From positions 62,001-126,000 of the forward strand of contig NZ_FOKG01000015.1 of the NCBI RefSeq assembly GCF_900111885.1: a DNA stretch of 64,000 bases, written 5' to 3'. Every line of letters starts with the position of its first letter. Within the stretch, counting starts at the first letter, position 1. Shown piece after piece: positions 56,533-64,000 of this stretch. The notes beneath the pieces are model-generated. The model had not been told where the DNA came from. It made no database searches and saw only the letters and a list, made by a program, of their open reading frames with translations. Both the position numbers and the translations under genes were made by a program. Source of the stretch: Amycolatopsis marina. Its GTDB lineage: Bacteria > Actinomycetota > Actinomycetes > Mycobacteriales > Pseudonocardiaceae.

Positions 56533-57414
56533 TCAGCCCAGCGCGGGGGCCCGCTGCTGCTCCCGCGCGGAGGCGTCCGGATGATGCCTGGCGAGCACGA
56601 GGACGCCGGCCATCGCCACGACGCCGCAGGCGACCAGGACCGCCGACGCGCCGCCGTCCAGACTGGTGGTCTCGTCGAGAAGGGTCATCCCGATCACCGT
56701 CGCGACCAGCGGGTTGACCACGGTCTGCGAACCCACCACCACGTCCGCGGGCCCGCTGTCGTAGCCGAGCTGGATCAGCCACGAACCGGCGAGAAACGCG
56801 ACCACCACGCCCAGCGCCGACAGTGGGGGCAGTCCGCTGAGTCCCTCGATGCGCGTGCTGTAGGTGACGTCGCGCAGCAACACCGACACCAGACCGTAGG
56901 CCGCCCCCGCCGCCATCGCCAACGCGACGCAGCGCGCGTTGCCCCGGCTCACCAGCGCCGCGATGCCGAGCAGCAGCACGGCCGCGCCGATCACGATTCC
57001 CGAGGTCAGGACCGCGCCCGGCGGGATCCGCACCTCCGCCACCGCTCCCGCCGACACCGTGACGAAGACACCGACGGCGAGTGAGGTCGCACCGACGGCG
57101 ATCCAGCCCGCCCTGTCGATCGGGACGGCCCCGCTGTGCGCGTTGAGCAACGCGACCATGGGCAGTGCGAGCACCACGATCGGCGCCACCAGTGACACCG
57201 GGGCAAAGGTCAGCGCGAGGATCTGCAGTACCGCACAGGCGAAGAGCACCGCGAAGCCACGAATCCAGTCCCGGTTGCGGACCAGTTTGGCGAGGGTCCG
57301 CAGGCGCAGGCCGCGATCCTGGGTTTCGGCGCGTACCCCGCTGTGCTGCAGTTGTGCGCCGACGGCGCTGCACAGCGCGGCGAGCACCGCACAGGCGACC
57401 GCGAACGACATCAC
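56533..57414 (-). CDS. EamA/DMT-superfamily transporter
   Basis: The 293-residue protein has about nine to ten hydrophobic segments with two repeated EamA-like halves (VSLVAPIVVLALPMVALLNA; GPADVVVGSQTVVNPLVATV, then IGMTLLDETTSLDGGASAVL). The pattern suggests export of a metabolite. The GTG at 57414 overlaps the upstream DUF998-like gene by 4 bp; an ATG at 57411 is equally good. Confidence 0.85.
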   Translation of the reverse strand: MMSFAVACAVLAALCSAVGAQLQHSGVRAETQDRGLRLRTLAKLVRNRDWIRGFAVLFACAVLQILALTFAPVSLVAPIVVLALPMVALLNAHSGAVPIDRAGWIAVGATSLAVGVFVTVSAGAVAEVRIPPGAVLTSGIVIGAAVLLLGIAALVSRGNARCVALAMAAGAAYGLVSVLLRDVTYSTRIEGLSGLPPLSALGVVVAFLAGSWLIQLGYDSGPADVVVGSQTVVNPLVATVIGMTLLDETTSLDGGASAVLVACGVVAMAGVLVLARHHPDASAREQQRAPALG

Positions 57415-58187
57415 GAGCGAATCACCTCGTCCTGAGCGCGCAACAGGTCTGTTGGTACGGCTACCCGGTCGGGCCGGTTGCGCAACCGGGTCCAGGACAC
57501 TGTGAGCAGGCGGGTCGCCAGCACCAGCAGCATCGCCAGTTCGAGCACGAACAGCAGCCGTTGGATCAGCCCGGAGTACGCACGGAAGTCCGCGAAGGCG
57601 GGGAAGGTGAACCAGGGCAGCAAGTCAGGGAGCCGCGCCACGAGATAGGCCACGGCGAGCGCGGCGGCACCCAGGGCGAGCCTGCGCACGGTCCTCCCGG
57701 TGCCCGCCCAGTCGGGCTGGCTACGCAAGCTGCGGGCGAGTGCCAGCCCGGCCAGCGGGAGACTCGCGAACAGTGAGGCGCCCGCGAACTGGTGGATCAG
57801 GCCGTGCACGCTCTCGATCCGTGGCGCGTTGTCGGTCGGGAAGACCGCACACAGTACGAGTCCGAGGCACCACACACCGAACAGTGTGGTGGCGGCGGGA
57901 CCGATCCGCACGCGAAGCTGCACCAGCCCGATCAGGATCGTCAGGGTGGCCACGGCCAGCACCACCAGCGTCGCGGCGAACACCTCGGCGCCGTGCTCGG
58001 TGAAGACGTAGTAGCTCACTGCCCGTGACACCGGGTTCACCTCGTGCACGAACCGCACGTTGAGGTAGGTCATGGCCACCAGCGAGCGGACGAGACCGAC
58101 CAGGGACATGAGCGCCAGCAGGCAGGCCATGAGGGAGAACAGACCGAGCCAGCGCGCGCGGCGCGCCTGCGTCCGATCGCCACCCAT
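57411..58187 (-). CDS. DUF998-like membrane protein
   Basis: The 258-residue protein has six to seven hydrophobic segments (LGLFSLMACLLALMSLVGLV; FAATLVVLAVATLTILIGLV; TTLFGVWCLGLVLCAVFPTD) and the NPVSRAVSYYVFTEHG and HGLIHQFAGASLF patterns of DUF998. Histidines in membrane segments may bind haem or metal. The ATG at 58187 has GGGGGA 4 bases upstream, better than the alternative ATG at 58235. It is paired with the EamA gene in an operon. Confidence 0.75.
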   Translation of the reverse strand: MGGDRTQARRARWLGLFSLMACLLALMSLVGLVRSLVAMTYLNVRFVHEVNPVSRAVSYYVFTEHGAEVFAATLVVLAVATLTILIGLVQLRVRIGPAATTLFGVWCLGLVLCAVFPTDNAPRIESVHGLIHQFAGASLFASLPLAGLALARSLRSQPDWAGTGRTVRRLALGAAALAVAYLVARLPDLLPWFTFPAFADFRAYSGLIQRLLFVLELAMLLVLATRLLTVSWTRLRNRPDRVAVPTDLLRAQDEVIRS

Positions 58188-58448
58188 CGGTCCCCCTGGC
58201 TGTGAGGCTCCTGTGAAGTCCAACGCCTTGATCATCCCCGTAGTTCCCTGAGAACCCACTGATAACGGGGGTTGACGCGGGGGTGTGATGTCTCCAACGC
58301 CACATTGGGGAACTCCCACTCGGGGCGCCGACGCCGGTGCGAGGCGTGGTGTTCACCCGACGCGGTGATGCCGGTGGGATCCCGGGAGCGTGCGCACCGC
58401 TGCACACTCGACACGCGGCCGTGGGCGAGAACAAGGGGAGGCCTTCGC
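58188..58448. promoter_or_regulatory. Divergent promoter region with one palindromic repeat unit
   Basis: The 261-bp gap between the DUF998 and XRE genes contains one unit of the adnA/atl repeat (CCAACGCCACATTGGGGAA at 58294..58312) and a TTGACG near 58272 that could be a -35 element toward the XRE gene, without a convincing -10. Nothing else is recognised. Confidence 0.4.
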
Positions 58449-59285
58449 GTGGCGCAGTACACCGTTCCGGCCATCCGGCGGCTCCAGCTCGGCAGGGAGC
58501 TGCGGGACTGGCGCCACCGCGCCGGACTGACCCTCGGCCAGGCGGCAGGGGATCTGGACATGTCGAAGAGCGCGCTCGGGCGGATCGAGAAGGGGCAGTG
58601 CTCGCTGCATCCACTGCACGCCCGCGCGATGGCCGAGCTGTACTACGTGCCCGATGACGAGCGGGAACGCCTGATCGACATCGCCCGCGAGGCGGTGAAG
58701 CGGAATCACAATCTGATCGAGGGCATCTCCGTCGACAGCTACCCGGCACTGGAGGCCGAGGCGGTGGCGGTCCGCAACTACGAGTTGGCCTTCGTACCGG
58801 GACTACTGCAGACCGAGGACTACGCCCGCGCGCTGTTCACCGTCGGCACCAGTCGTGACCGAGCCCGAAACCTGCGAATCAGGATGAGCCGAGGCCGACT
58901 GTTGTTCGGCGACCGACCACTCAGGTTTCACGGCATCGTGGATGAGTCGGTTCTGACCCGGGCGCTCTCCAGCCGCACAGTTCTGGCCGCACAGCTGCGC
59001 CACCTCGTTGAGATATCGAATCTCCCCAACGTCACCTTTCAGGTCGTCAGGGAACAAGCCGGAATGTATCCAGGGCTCCGGGGTGCCTTCAGCGTGTTGA
59101 CCTTTCCCGAAGACACCATTGCCGACCTCGGCTACGTCGATCACGCCGCTGGTCACCTCCAACTAGTGCGCCCGAACCAGGTCACAGAGCTTTCCTGGCA
59201 GTTCAACGCCATCGCTAAGATCGCTCTGGACGAGCAGGCATCGAGGGAGCTCGTGAACCGATTGGCCGACGAGCTGAGCAGTTGA
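58449..59285 (+). CDS. XRE-family regulator with DUF5753 domain
   Basis: The 278-residue protein has an N-terminal helix-turn-helix (LQLGRELRDWRHRAGLTLGQ, AAGDLDMSKSALGRIEKGQ) and a C-terminal DUF5753 domain (RNYELAFVPGLLQTEDYARA, FHGIVDESVLTRALSSRTVL, FQVVREQAGMYPGLRGAFSV). These regulators usually pair with small DUF397 proteins and control secondary metabolism or development in actinomycetes. The GTG at 58449 has GGGGAGG about 7 bases upstream. The DUF397 gene follows 8 bp later. Confidence 0.92.
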   Translation: MAQYTVPAIRRLQLGRELRDWRHRAGLTLGQAAGDLDMSKSALGRIEKGQCSLHPLHARAMAELYYVPDDERERLIDIAREAVKRNHNLIEGISVDSYPALEAEAVAVRNYELAFVPGLLQTEDYARALFTVGTSRDRARNLRIRMSRGRLLFGDRPLRFHGIVDESVLTRALSSRTVLAAQLRHLVEISNLPNVTFQVVREQAGMYPGLRGAFSVLTFPEDTIADLGYVDHAAGHLQLVRPNQVTELSWQFNAIAKIALDEQASRELVNRLADELSS

Positions 59286-59293
59286 GGTGCACC

Positions 59294-59473
59294 GTGAACC
59301 TGGACCAGCCCAACTGGCACAAGAGCAGCTACAGCGGCGGCGAGAACACGAACTGTGTCGAGGTCGCGATCGCCCAGGAGGTCGCCTCGGTCCGGGACTC
59401 CAAGGATCCTGGCCCTGCCCTGGTTCTCCCGCCGGCGACCTGGCACGCGTTCCTCACCGACCTCAGGGAATGA
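59294..59473 (+). CDS. DUF397 small protein
   Basis: The 59-residue protein (NLDQPNWHKSSYSGGENTNC, VEVAIAQEVASVRDSKDPGP, LPPATWHAFLTDLRE) has the WHKSSYSGG...CVEVA...VRDSKDP motifs of DUF397. GAGG precedes the GTG at 59294 by 6 bases. DUF397 proteins act with the upstream XRE/DUF5753 regulator, in a manner compared to toxin-antitoxin or partner-switch pairs. The 3' end overlaps a convergent frameshifted ORF. Confidence 0.92.
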   Translation: MNLDQPNWHKSSYSGGENTNCVEVAIAQEVASVRDSKDPGPALVLPPATWHAFLTDLRE

Positions 59474-59638
59474 CGTCGAACCTCTCCCCCGCGGCCACCG
59501 GCCGCAGGTCCCTGTCGAACGCGGCGAAGCGGCCCGACACGAGCCAGTCGCTCGCGGGGGCGCTGCGCCCGTGCTGTGCGGCAGTCGCTTCACCCGGTCC
59601 GCGAGCTCCTCGGGCGCCCGCCCCGCCTTCTGAGTCAT
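59463..59638 (-). pseudogene. Small ORF broken by a one-base shift in a G5/C5 run
   Basis: From the ATG at 59638 the minus strand reads TQKAGRAPEELADRVKRLP, with near-complete third-position GC. After the five-base run at 59556..59560 the coding pattern moves to another frame (ASDWLVSGRFAAFDRDLRPV, ending ERFDVIP) and stops at 59463. Adding one C in the run would join them into a 58-residue protein. I do not recognise the family. It could be a pseudogene, a sequencing error in the homopolymer or a programmed frameshift. Confidence 0.45.
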
Positions 59639-59676
59639 GCATGCATGCCGGCACTCACGCATGCATGCATGACTCA
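59631..59676. terminator. 18-bp perfect inverted repeat after sugC
   Basis: TGAGTCATGCATGCATGC (59631..59648) pairs with GCATGCATGCATGACTCA (59659..59676) around a 10-base loop, 10 bp after the sugC stop on the minus strand. The arms contain tandem GCAT units, unusual in this GC-rich genome. It can serve as a terminator for the sugar transporter operon and includes the start of the frameshifted ORF. Confidence 0.75.
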
Positions 59677-59686
59677 GTCAGCTGCC

Positions 59687-60868
59687 TCAGCCGGAGAAGG
59701 TGAGGTTCTTGCCCGTGGAGGGGTCGAACAGCTGGAGCTTCTCTGTGTCGAACCAGATGTCCAGGTTCTCGCCCTCCCGCGCACCGGACTCGGCCGAAAG
59801 GCGGGTGACGATCTGCGAACCGCTGGACGGTACGTCCGCCGCGCCCGCGTCGGCGGCGAGTTCGGCCAGCTCCGTGGAACTGGCGAGTTCGCCCTCGATG
59901 GTGAAGTGGGCGTACTTCTCCGAGCCCATCGACTCCAGCACGTCGACCTGAGCGGCGAACACCGCTCCCCGCCCGCGCACGTGCTCATCGACCAGCGAGG
60001 CGTCCTCGAAATGCTCGGGACGGACGCCGGCGATGACCTCGCGCGGCGCGTTCGCCGCCTCGGCGAGTCGCCGGACCCGGTCCGGCAGCGCCACCTGGCC
60101 GAACGCGCTGTTCAGCTGTCCCTGTTCCAAGGTGGCCGGGACGAAGTTCATCGACGGCGAGCCGATGAACCCGGCCACGAACAGGTTCGCGGGTTGCTCG
60201 TAGAGGAACTGCGGCGACCCGATCTGCTGCACGTGCCCCGCCCGCAGCACCACGACGCGGTCGCCGAGGGTCATCGCCTCGGTCTGGTCGTGGGTGACGT
60301 ACAGGGTCGTCGTGCCGAGCTGCTTCTGCAACTTCGACACCGACGTCCGCATCTGGCCACGCAGCTTCGCGTCCAGGTTGGACAGTGGCTCGTCCATGAG
60401 GAACGCCTTGGGGCTACGGACGATCGCCCGGCCCATCGCCACTCGCTGCCGCTGCCCACCGGAGAGGTTCGCCGGTTTGCGATCCAGGTGCGGCACCAGG
60501 TCCAGCACCCGCGCGGCCTCATCGACCTTCGCCGTGACGGTCGAATCGTCCACTTTGGCCAGCCGCAGCGGGAACGCCATGTTCTCCCGCACGCTCATAT
60601 GCGGGTAGAGGGCGTAGGACTGGAACACCATCGCGATGTCCCGATCCTTCGGCGCCCGCTCGTTCATCCGTTGCCCATCGATCCGCAGCTCGCCGTCGGA
60701 GATGTCCTCCAGCCCGGCCACCATGTTCAGCGTGGTGGACTTCCCGCACCCGGAAGGCCCGACCAGGATGATGAACTCGCCGTCGGCGATGTCGATGCTC
60801 ACGTCCGATACCGCAACCGCGCCGTCGGGGTACCGCTTGCTCACATTGTCCAGAACGATCTCAGCCAT
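59687..60868 (-). CDS. sugC: Trehalose ABC importer ATPase
   Basis: The 393-residue protein has Walker A VGPSGCGKST (about 36-45), Q loop VFQSYALYPHM, signature ANLSGGQRQRVAMGRAI, Walker B AFLMDEPLSNLD, switch histidine YVTHDQTEAM, and a C-terminal MOI/TOBE regulatory domain (VIAGVRPEHFEDASL). This is the MsmK/UgpC class that powers sugar uptake. As last gene after LpqY, SugA and SugB homologues it is SugC. Gene ends are followed by a strong hairpin. Confidence 0.92.
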   Translation of the reverse strand: MAEIVLDNVSKRYPDGAVAVSDVSIDIADGEFIILVGPSGCGKSTTLNMVAGLEDISDGELRIDGQRMNERAPKDRDIAMVFQSYALYPHMSVRENMAFPLRLAKVDDSTVTAKVDEAARVLDLVPHLDRKPANLSGGQRQRVAMGRAIVRSPKAFLMDEPLSNLDAKLRGQMRTSVSKLQKQLGTTTLYVTHDQTEAMTLGDRVVVLRAGHVQQIGSPQFLYEQPANLFVAGFIGSPSMNFVPATLEQGQLNSAFGQVALPDRVRRLAEAANAPREVIAGVRPEHFEDASLVDEHVRGRGAVFAAQVDVLESMGSEKYAHFTIEGELASSTELAELAADAGAADVPSSGSQIVTRLSAESGAREGENLDIWFDTEKLQLFDPSTGKNLTFSG

Positions 60869-60870
60869 AG

Positions 60871-61716
60871 TTACCCCTTCACCGCGCCTGACGTCAGCCC
60901 CGCAACAATGCGGCGCTGAAAGAACAACACGAACAGAATGATCGGAATGGTGATGACCACCGCAGCGGCGGAGGTGGTGCCGGTCGGGTCCTCGAACTGA
61001 GAGTCACCGGTGAAGAAGCTCAGTGCCACCGGCACCGTCCGGGACGCCTCCGTCGACGTCAGCGTGATGGCGAACAGGAAGTCGTTCCACGCGAAGATGA
61101 ACACCAGGATCGCCGTGGTGAACACACCGGGAGCGGCCAGCGGAGTGATCACCTTCCAGAACGCCTGACCGGGCGTGGCCCCGTCCATCTTCGCCGCCTT
61201 CTCCAGCTCCCACGGGATCTCCCGGAAGAAGGCCGACAGCGTGTAGATCGCCAGCGGCAGCGCGAAGGTGATGTAGGGCAGGATCAGGCCGGGCCAGGTG
61301 TCGAAAAGACCCAGTTGCCGCTCGATGTTGAACAGCGGCGTCACCAGCGAGATCTGCGGGAACATCGCGATCAGCAGCGAAACGCCGACCAGCGCCCGCT
61401 TTCCCGGGAAGTCCAGCCGGGCGACGGCGTAGGCCGCCATCGCGCCGAGCACCACCGCGATCACCGTCGCGATGATCGCGATACCGATCGAGTTGATCAG
61501 CGGCCGGATGAACTCGTCGGTGGCGAAGATGTCGGCGTAGTTCTGCAGCGTCCACTCGCTGGGAATGAAGTTCCCGTCCGCGAGCGTGTCCTTCGTCTTG
61601 AACGACAGCGACGCGATCCACAGCACCGGGACCAGCGCGTACACCACGACGACGATGTCGATCAGGGCCCACCTACCGGTGCGGCCGCCCCTGCTTGCGA
61701 GAGCCGGAATGGCCAT
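60871..61716 (-). CDS. sugB: Trehalose ABC importer permease (second subunit)
   Basis: The 281-residue permease has six helices and the EAA loop EKAAKMDGATPGQAFWKVIT, then PLAAPGVFTTAILVFIFAWN. It is the MalG-like subunit. The ATG at 61716 overlaps the sugA stop by one base (TGATG), and the stop (TAA) lies 2 bp before sugC. The order lpqY-sugA-sugB-sugC is that of the mycobacterial trehalose recycling transporter. Confidence 0.92.
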   Translation of the reverse strand: MAIPALASRGGRTGRWALIDIVVVVYALVPVLWIASLSFKTKDTLADGNFIPSEWTLQNYADIFATDEFIRPLINSIGIAIIATVIAVVLGAMAAYAVARLDFPGKRALVGVSLLIAMFPQISLVTPLFNIERQLGLFDTWPGLILPYITFALPLAIYTLSAFFREIPWELEKAAKMDGATPGQAFWKVITPLAAPGVFTTAILVFIFAWNDFLFAITLTSTEASRTVPVALSFFTGDSQFEDPTGTTSAAAVVITIPIILFVLFFQRRIVAGLTSGAVKG

Positions 61717-62666
61717 CAGCGCCTCCCCCCTTGGTCACTGCCCGGCGCGGCTGTGCCGAACCCCTTGATGAAGATGACCGCGATGATCGCCACCGCGATG
61801 AAGATCAGCACGGACATCGTCGAGCCGATACCGAGGTTCGCGCCTTTGATCAGGTTGTTGTAGGTGATCATCGATACCGAGGACGTGTCGTTGGAGCCGC
61901 CGGTCAGCACGAAGATGTTGTCGAAGATCCGGAACGCGTCCAGCGTGCGGAACAGCAACGCGACCAGGATCGCCGGTTTCATCACCGGCACCATCACCTT
62001 GGTGAACCGCTGCCATGCGTTCGCGCCGTCCATCGACGCCGCCTTGAGCAGGTCTTCCGGCACCAGCGCGAGCCCGGCCATCAGCAACAAGGCCATGAAC
62101 GGCGTGGTCTTCCACACCTCGGCCAGGATGATGATGAACAGCGACGGCCACTGCTCGGTGAGTGGCGCGGCATCCTCGGCGAGGAGGTTGGCCAGATAGC
62201 CCGTGCCCGGTGTCCAGGCGTAGTACCAGGAGAACGCCGCCACCACCGTGACGATCCCGTACGGGATGAGTGACACCGTGCGCACCATGCCACGGGCCAC
62301 GATCGTGCGGTGCATGATCAGTGCCAGCGCCATGCCGAGCACCAGCTCGATCGCCACCGACACCACCGTGAGGAACACCGTGGTGCCGAACGCCGACCAC
62401 CAGTAGGAGTTGCTGAGCACCACGATGTAGTTGTCCAGCCCGACGAACGCCCGCTCCGTGGGGAACCGCAAGTCGTAGCGTTGCAGGGACAGCCAGATCG
62501 AGTAGATGATCGGCCAGCCGGTGACCGCGAGCATCACCAGGGCGGCCGGGGCACACAGCAGGAGCCCGAGACGCCGTTCCGCCTTCTTGCCCTCACTGAG
62601 CGAGGGCTTGGGCCGCTTCTTGGCGCCCACCGCGCTAGCGGGGATTTCGCTTGCCGCCTGGGTCAC
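61716..62666 (-). CDS. sugA: Trehalose ABC importer permease (first subunit)
   Basis: The 316-residue permease has a basic N-terminal tail (AKKRPKPSLSEGKKAERR), six helices, and the EAA loop LKAASMDGANAWQRFTKVMV. It is the MalF-like subunit. The GTG at 62666 overlaps the lpqY stop by 4 bp (GTGA). Together with SugB it forms the membrane channel for the disaccharide. Confidence 0.92.
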   Translation of the reverse strand: MTQAASEIPASAVGAKKRPKPSLSEGKKAERRLGLLLCAPAALVMLAVTGWPIIYSIWLSLQRYDLRFPTERAFVGLDNYIVVLSNSYWWSAFGTTVFLTVVSVAIELVLGMALALIMHRTIVARGMVRTVSLIPYGIVTVVAAFSWYYAWTPGTGYLANLLAEDAAPLTEQWPSLFIIILAEVWKTTPFMALLLMAGLALVPEDLLKAASMDGANAWQRFTKVMVPVMKPAILVALLFRTLDAFRIFDNIFVLTGGSNDTSSVSMITYNNLIKGANLGIGSTMSVLIFIAVAIIAVIFIKGFGTAAPGSDQGGRR

Positions 62667-64000
62667 GGAATGATCCCCTTCGACTCGAGCGCATCGCCCA
62701 TCTCCTCCCGCAGCCGCTCGGCGGTGGCCTCGGGATCGATCTCCGAGGGCGGGGAGAGCACGTGCGCGATGATCGTGGACAGGGTCTGGTATGCCGGGGT
62801 CTTCGGCCGCACCGCCGCCTCAGCCAGCGCCTCCCGGATGGCGTCCTTCATCGGGTACTCGGTGACCATGCTGGGGTTGTCCGCCGGGTCCGCGGGCTTC
62901 GACGGGTCCAGCGGCGCCGGGTCGTCGTAGACCGACTCGACCGTCGGAGGCACACCACTGACCAGCGCGGAGAACTTCTGGTTCTCCGGACTGCGCAGGC
63001 ACAGCGCCGCCTCGAACGCCTCCGGCTTGTGCTGTGAGTAGGTGCTGACCGCGAGGTTGTAGCCACCGATGGTGGACCTGCTCTCGCCTCCGGCACCGAC
63101 CTTCGGCAGGCGCGTCCACTTGAAGTACTGGAGGTCGTCCGGCTTCTCCTCGGCGTAGGAGGCGTAGACGTACGGCCAGTTGAGCTCGAACGCCCCGTTG
63201 TCGGACTGGAACGCCAGGCGCACCTCGTCTTCCTTCATGTTGCTCAAGGAAGGATCGGTGAGTCCGGAGGAACTGACCTCACTGAGGATCTCCAGGCCGC
63301 GCACCGCACCCTCATCCATCACGACCGAATCGCCGTTCTCGGAGAGCATGTGCCCGCCAGCCGATTCGACCAACGAGTTGTAGACCACGACCAGACCTTC
63401 GTACTGCGCGCCGGTGAAGAGGATCTGGTGCGGCTTGCCCTGCGCCTTGAGATCGCGGGACATCGCGATCATTTCTTCCCACGTCTCCGGCGGCTCGGGC
63501 GTGATGCGCTCGTCGTACCAGAGCAACTGGACGTTGGTGTTCTTCGGCGCCGCGTAGAGCTTGCCGTCCCAGGTCGCCGTCTCCAGCGGTCCCTCCAGCA
63601 CGTCCCGCTCGGCTTCCGCCTTGTCGGCGCCGGTCCACTCCTCGGTCCAGCCCGCTTCGGCGAACTCGGCCGTCCAGGTGACGTCGAGGCCGAGCAGGTC
63701 CAGCGTCTCGTCGCCAGCGGCGAGCCGGCGCATCATCTGCTCCCGCTGACCGTCGGCGCCACGAGGCAGCTTGTTGTAGACGATTTCGTACCGGCCGGCT
63801 GCCTGAGTGTTGCACTTGTCCACCACTTGCTCGAAGCCGTCTTCGGGCGCGTAGTAGAGGTTGATCTTCAGGCCGTCCTCGGACCCGCACGCGGTGAGCA
63901 TTCCGGCCGACATGACCATGGCGCCGATCGCGGCGGTCGTCCGCCCCGGCGAACGTCCTCCCCGGATAGCCCAGCCACGCGGCCGCCGTCGACCGGCGAG
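62663..64000 (-). CDS. lpqY: Trehalose-binding lipoprotein LpqY, 5' end beyond window
   Basis: The mature part starts at the lipobox cysteine (MLTACGS; Cys codon 63887..63889). Features that I recall from mycobacterial LpqY are present: GLDVTWTAEFAEAGW, KLYAAPKNTNVQLLWY, EGLVVVYNSLVESAGGHMLS, ELNWPYVYASY, STIGGYNLAVSTYSQHKPEA and a long C-terminal match (YPMKDAIREALAEAAVRPKT, LSPPSEIDPEATAERLREEM). The frame stays open from the ATG at 63919 to 64000 with a plausible signal peptide and no further start codon, so the true start lies outside the window. It delivers trehalose to SugAB. Confidence 0.88.
   Translation of the reverse strand, partial: LAGRRRPRGWAIRGGRSPGRTTAAIGAMVMSAGMLTACGSEDGLKINLYYAPEDGFEQVVDKCNTQAAGRYEIVYNKLPRGADGQREQMMRRLAAGDETLDLLGLDVTWTAEFAEAGWTEEWTGADKAEAERDVLEGPLETATWDGKLYAAPKNTNVQLLWYDERITPEPPETWEEMIAMSRDLKAQGKPHQILFTGAQYEGLVVVYNSLVESAGGHMLSENGDSVVMDEGAVRGLEILSEVSSSGLTDPSLSNMKEDEVRLAFQSDNGAFELNWPYVYASYAEEKPDDLQYFKWTRLPKVGAGGESRSTIGGYNLAVSTYSQHKPEAFEAALCLRSPENQKFSALVSGVPPTVESVYDDPAPLDPSKPADPADNPSMVTEYPMKDAIREALAEAAVRPKTPAYQTLSTIIAHVLSPPSEIDPEATAERLREEMGDALESKGIIP

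Overview
The window looks like chromosomal DNA from a high-GC actinobacterium, most likely of the Pseudonocardiaceae (the Amycolatopsis, Saccharomonospora or Prauserella kind). The reasons are the very high GC at third codon positions, many GTG starts, 4-base ATGA/GTGA gene overlaps, and a gene order that, as far as I remember it, parallels Mycobacterium tuberculosis Rv3200c to Rv3212. In order these are a potassium channel, AdnB, AdnA, an alkyltransferase-like protein, a TIGR02569 protein, MoeZ, a DUF3152 peptidase, a TetR regulator, a DUF3107 protein, a ferritin-like protein, RhlE and a beta-propeller protein. I see no rRNA, tRNA, CRISPR array, prophage or intact transposase gene.

Layout. 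1-4.7 kb: membrane and envelope proteins and an RCK-type K+ channel. 4.7-11.8 kb: the AdnAB double-strand-break helicase-nuclease and a divergent alkyltransferase-like repair gene. 11.8-18.3 kb: an iron-regulated siderophore reductase, a HemD-like enzyme, a WYL regulator, an AlkZ-like protein, an ECF sigma factor opposite a DoxX-like gene, and a GbsR-type regulator. 18.2-28.1 kb: a seven-gene minus-strand operon for nitrate uptake and assimilation, from nitrate to ammonium, that carries its own siroheme-related genes. 28.4-34.1 kb: a SRPBCC protein, a TIGR02569 protein, MoeZ, a DUF3152 peptidase, a hydrolase and a TetR regulator. 34.3-39.4 kb: a five-gene operon (AurF-like di-iron oxygenase, hydrolase, cupredoxin lipoprotein, two membrane proteins) opposite its likely TetR regulator. 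39.4-45.2 kb: DUF3107, ferritin-like, RhlE helicase, beta-propeller and hydrolase genes. 45.4-53.2 kb: mixed metabolic and membrane genes. 53.3-56.5 kb: CorA with a structured leader, a phosphoesterase and a ParB-like protein. 56.5-59.5 kb: two membrane proteins and an XRE/DUF397 regulator pair. 59.7-64 kb: an LpqY-SugABC trehalose importer whose first gene runs off the window.

The most notable non-coding signals are several families of short repeats. One has four copies (one truncated) edged by inverted DnaA-box-like nonamers. A second has two copies of a nested hairpin, both between convergent genes, with stems that differ in sequence but still pair. A third is three identical 20-bp palindromes spaced 42 and 63 bp apart. 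A fourth is a tandem array of 30-bp units between adnA and the alkyltransferase-like gene. Other items worth a look are the corA leader (stacked helices plus a 25-codon ORF), a 56-bp perfect duplication that creates a chain of ATGA-coupled mini-ORFs between a MaoC gene and a DUF2332 gene, and a small frameshifted ORF next to a DUF397 gene. Gene identifications come from reading motifs and from memory of families. No database search was run.
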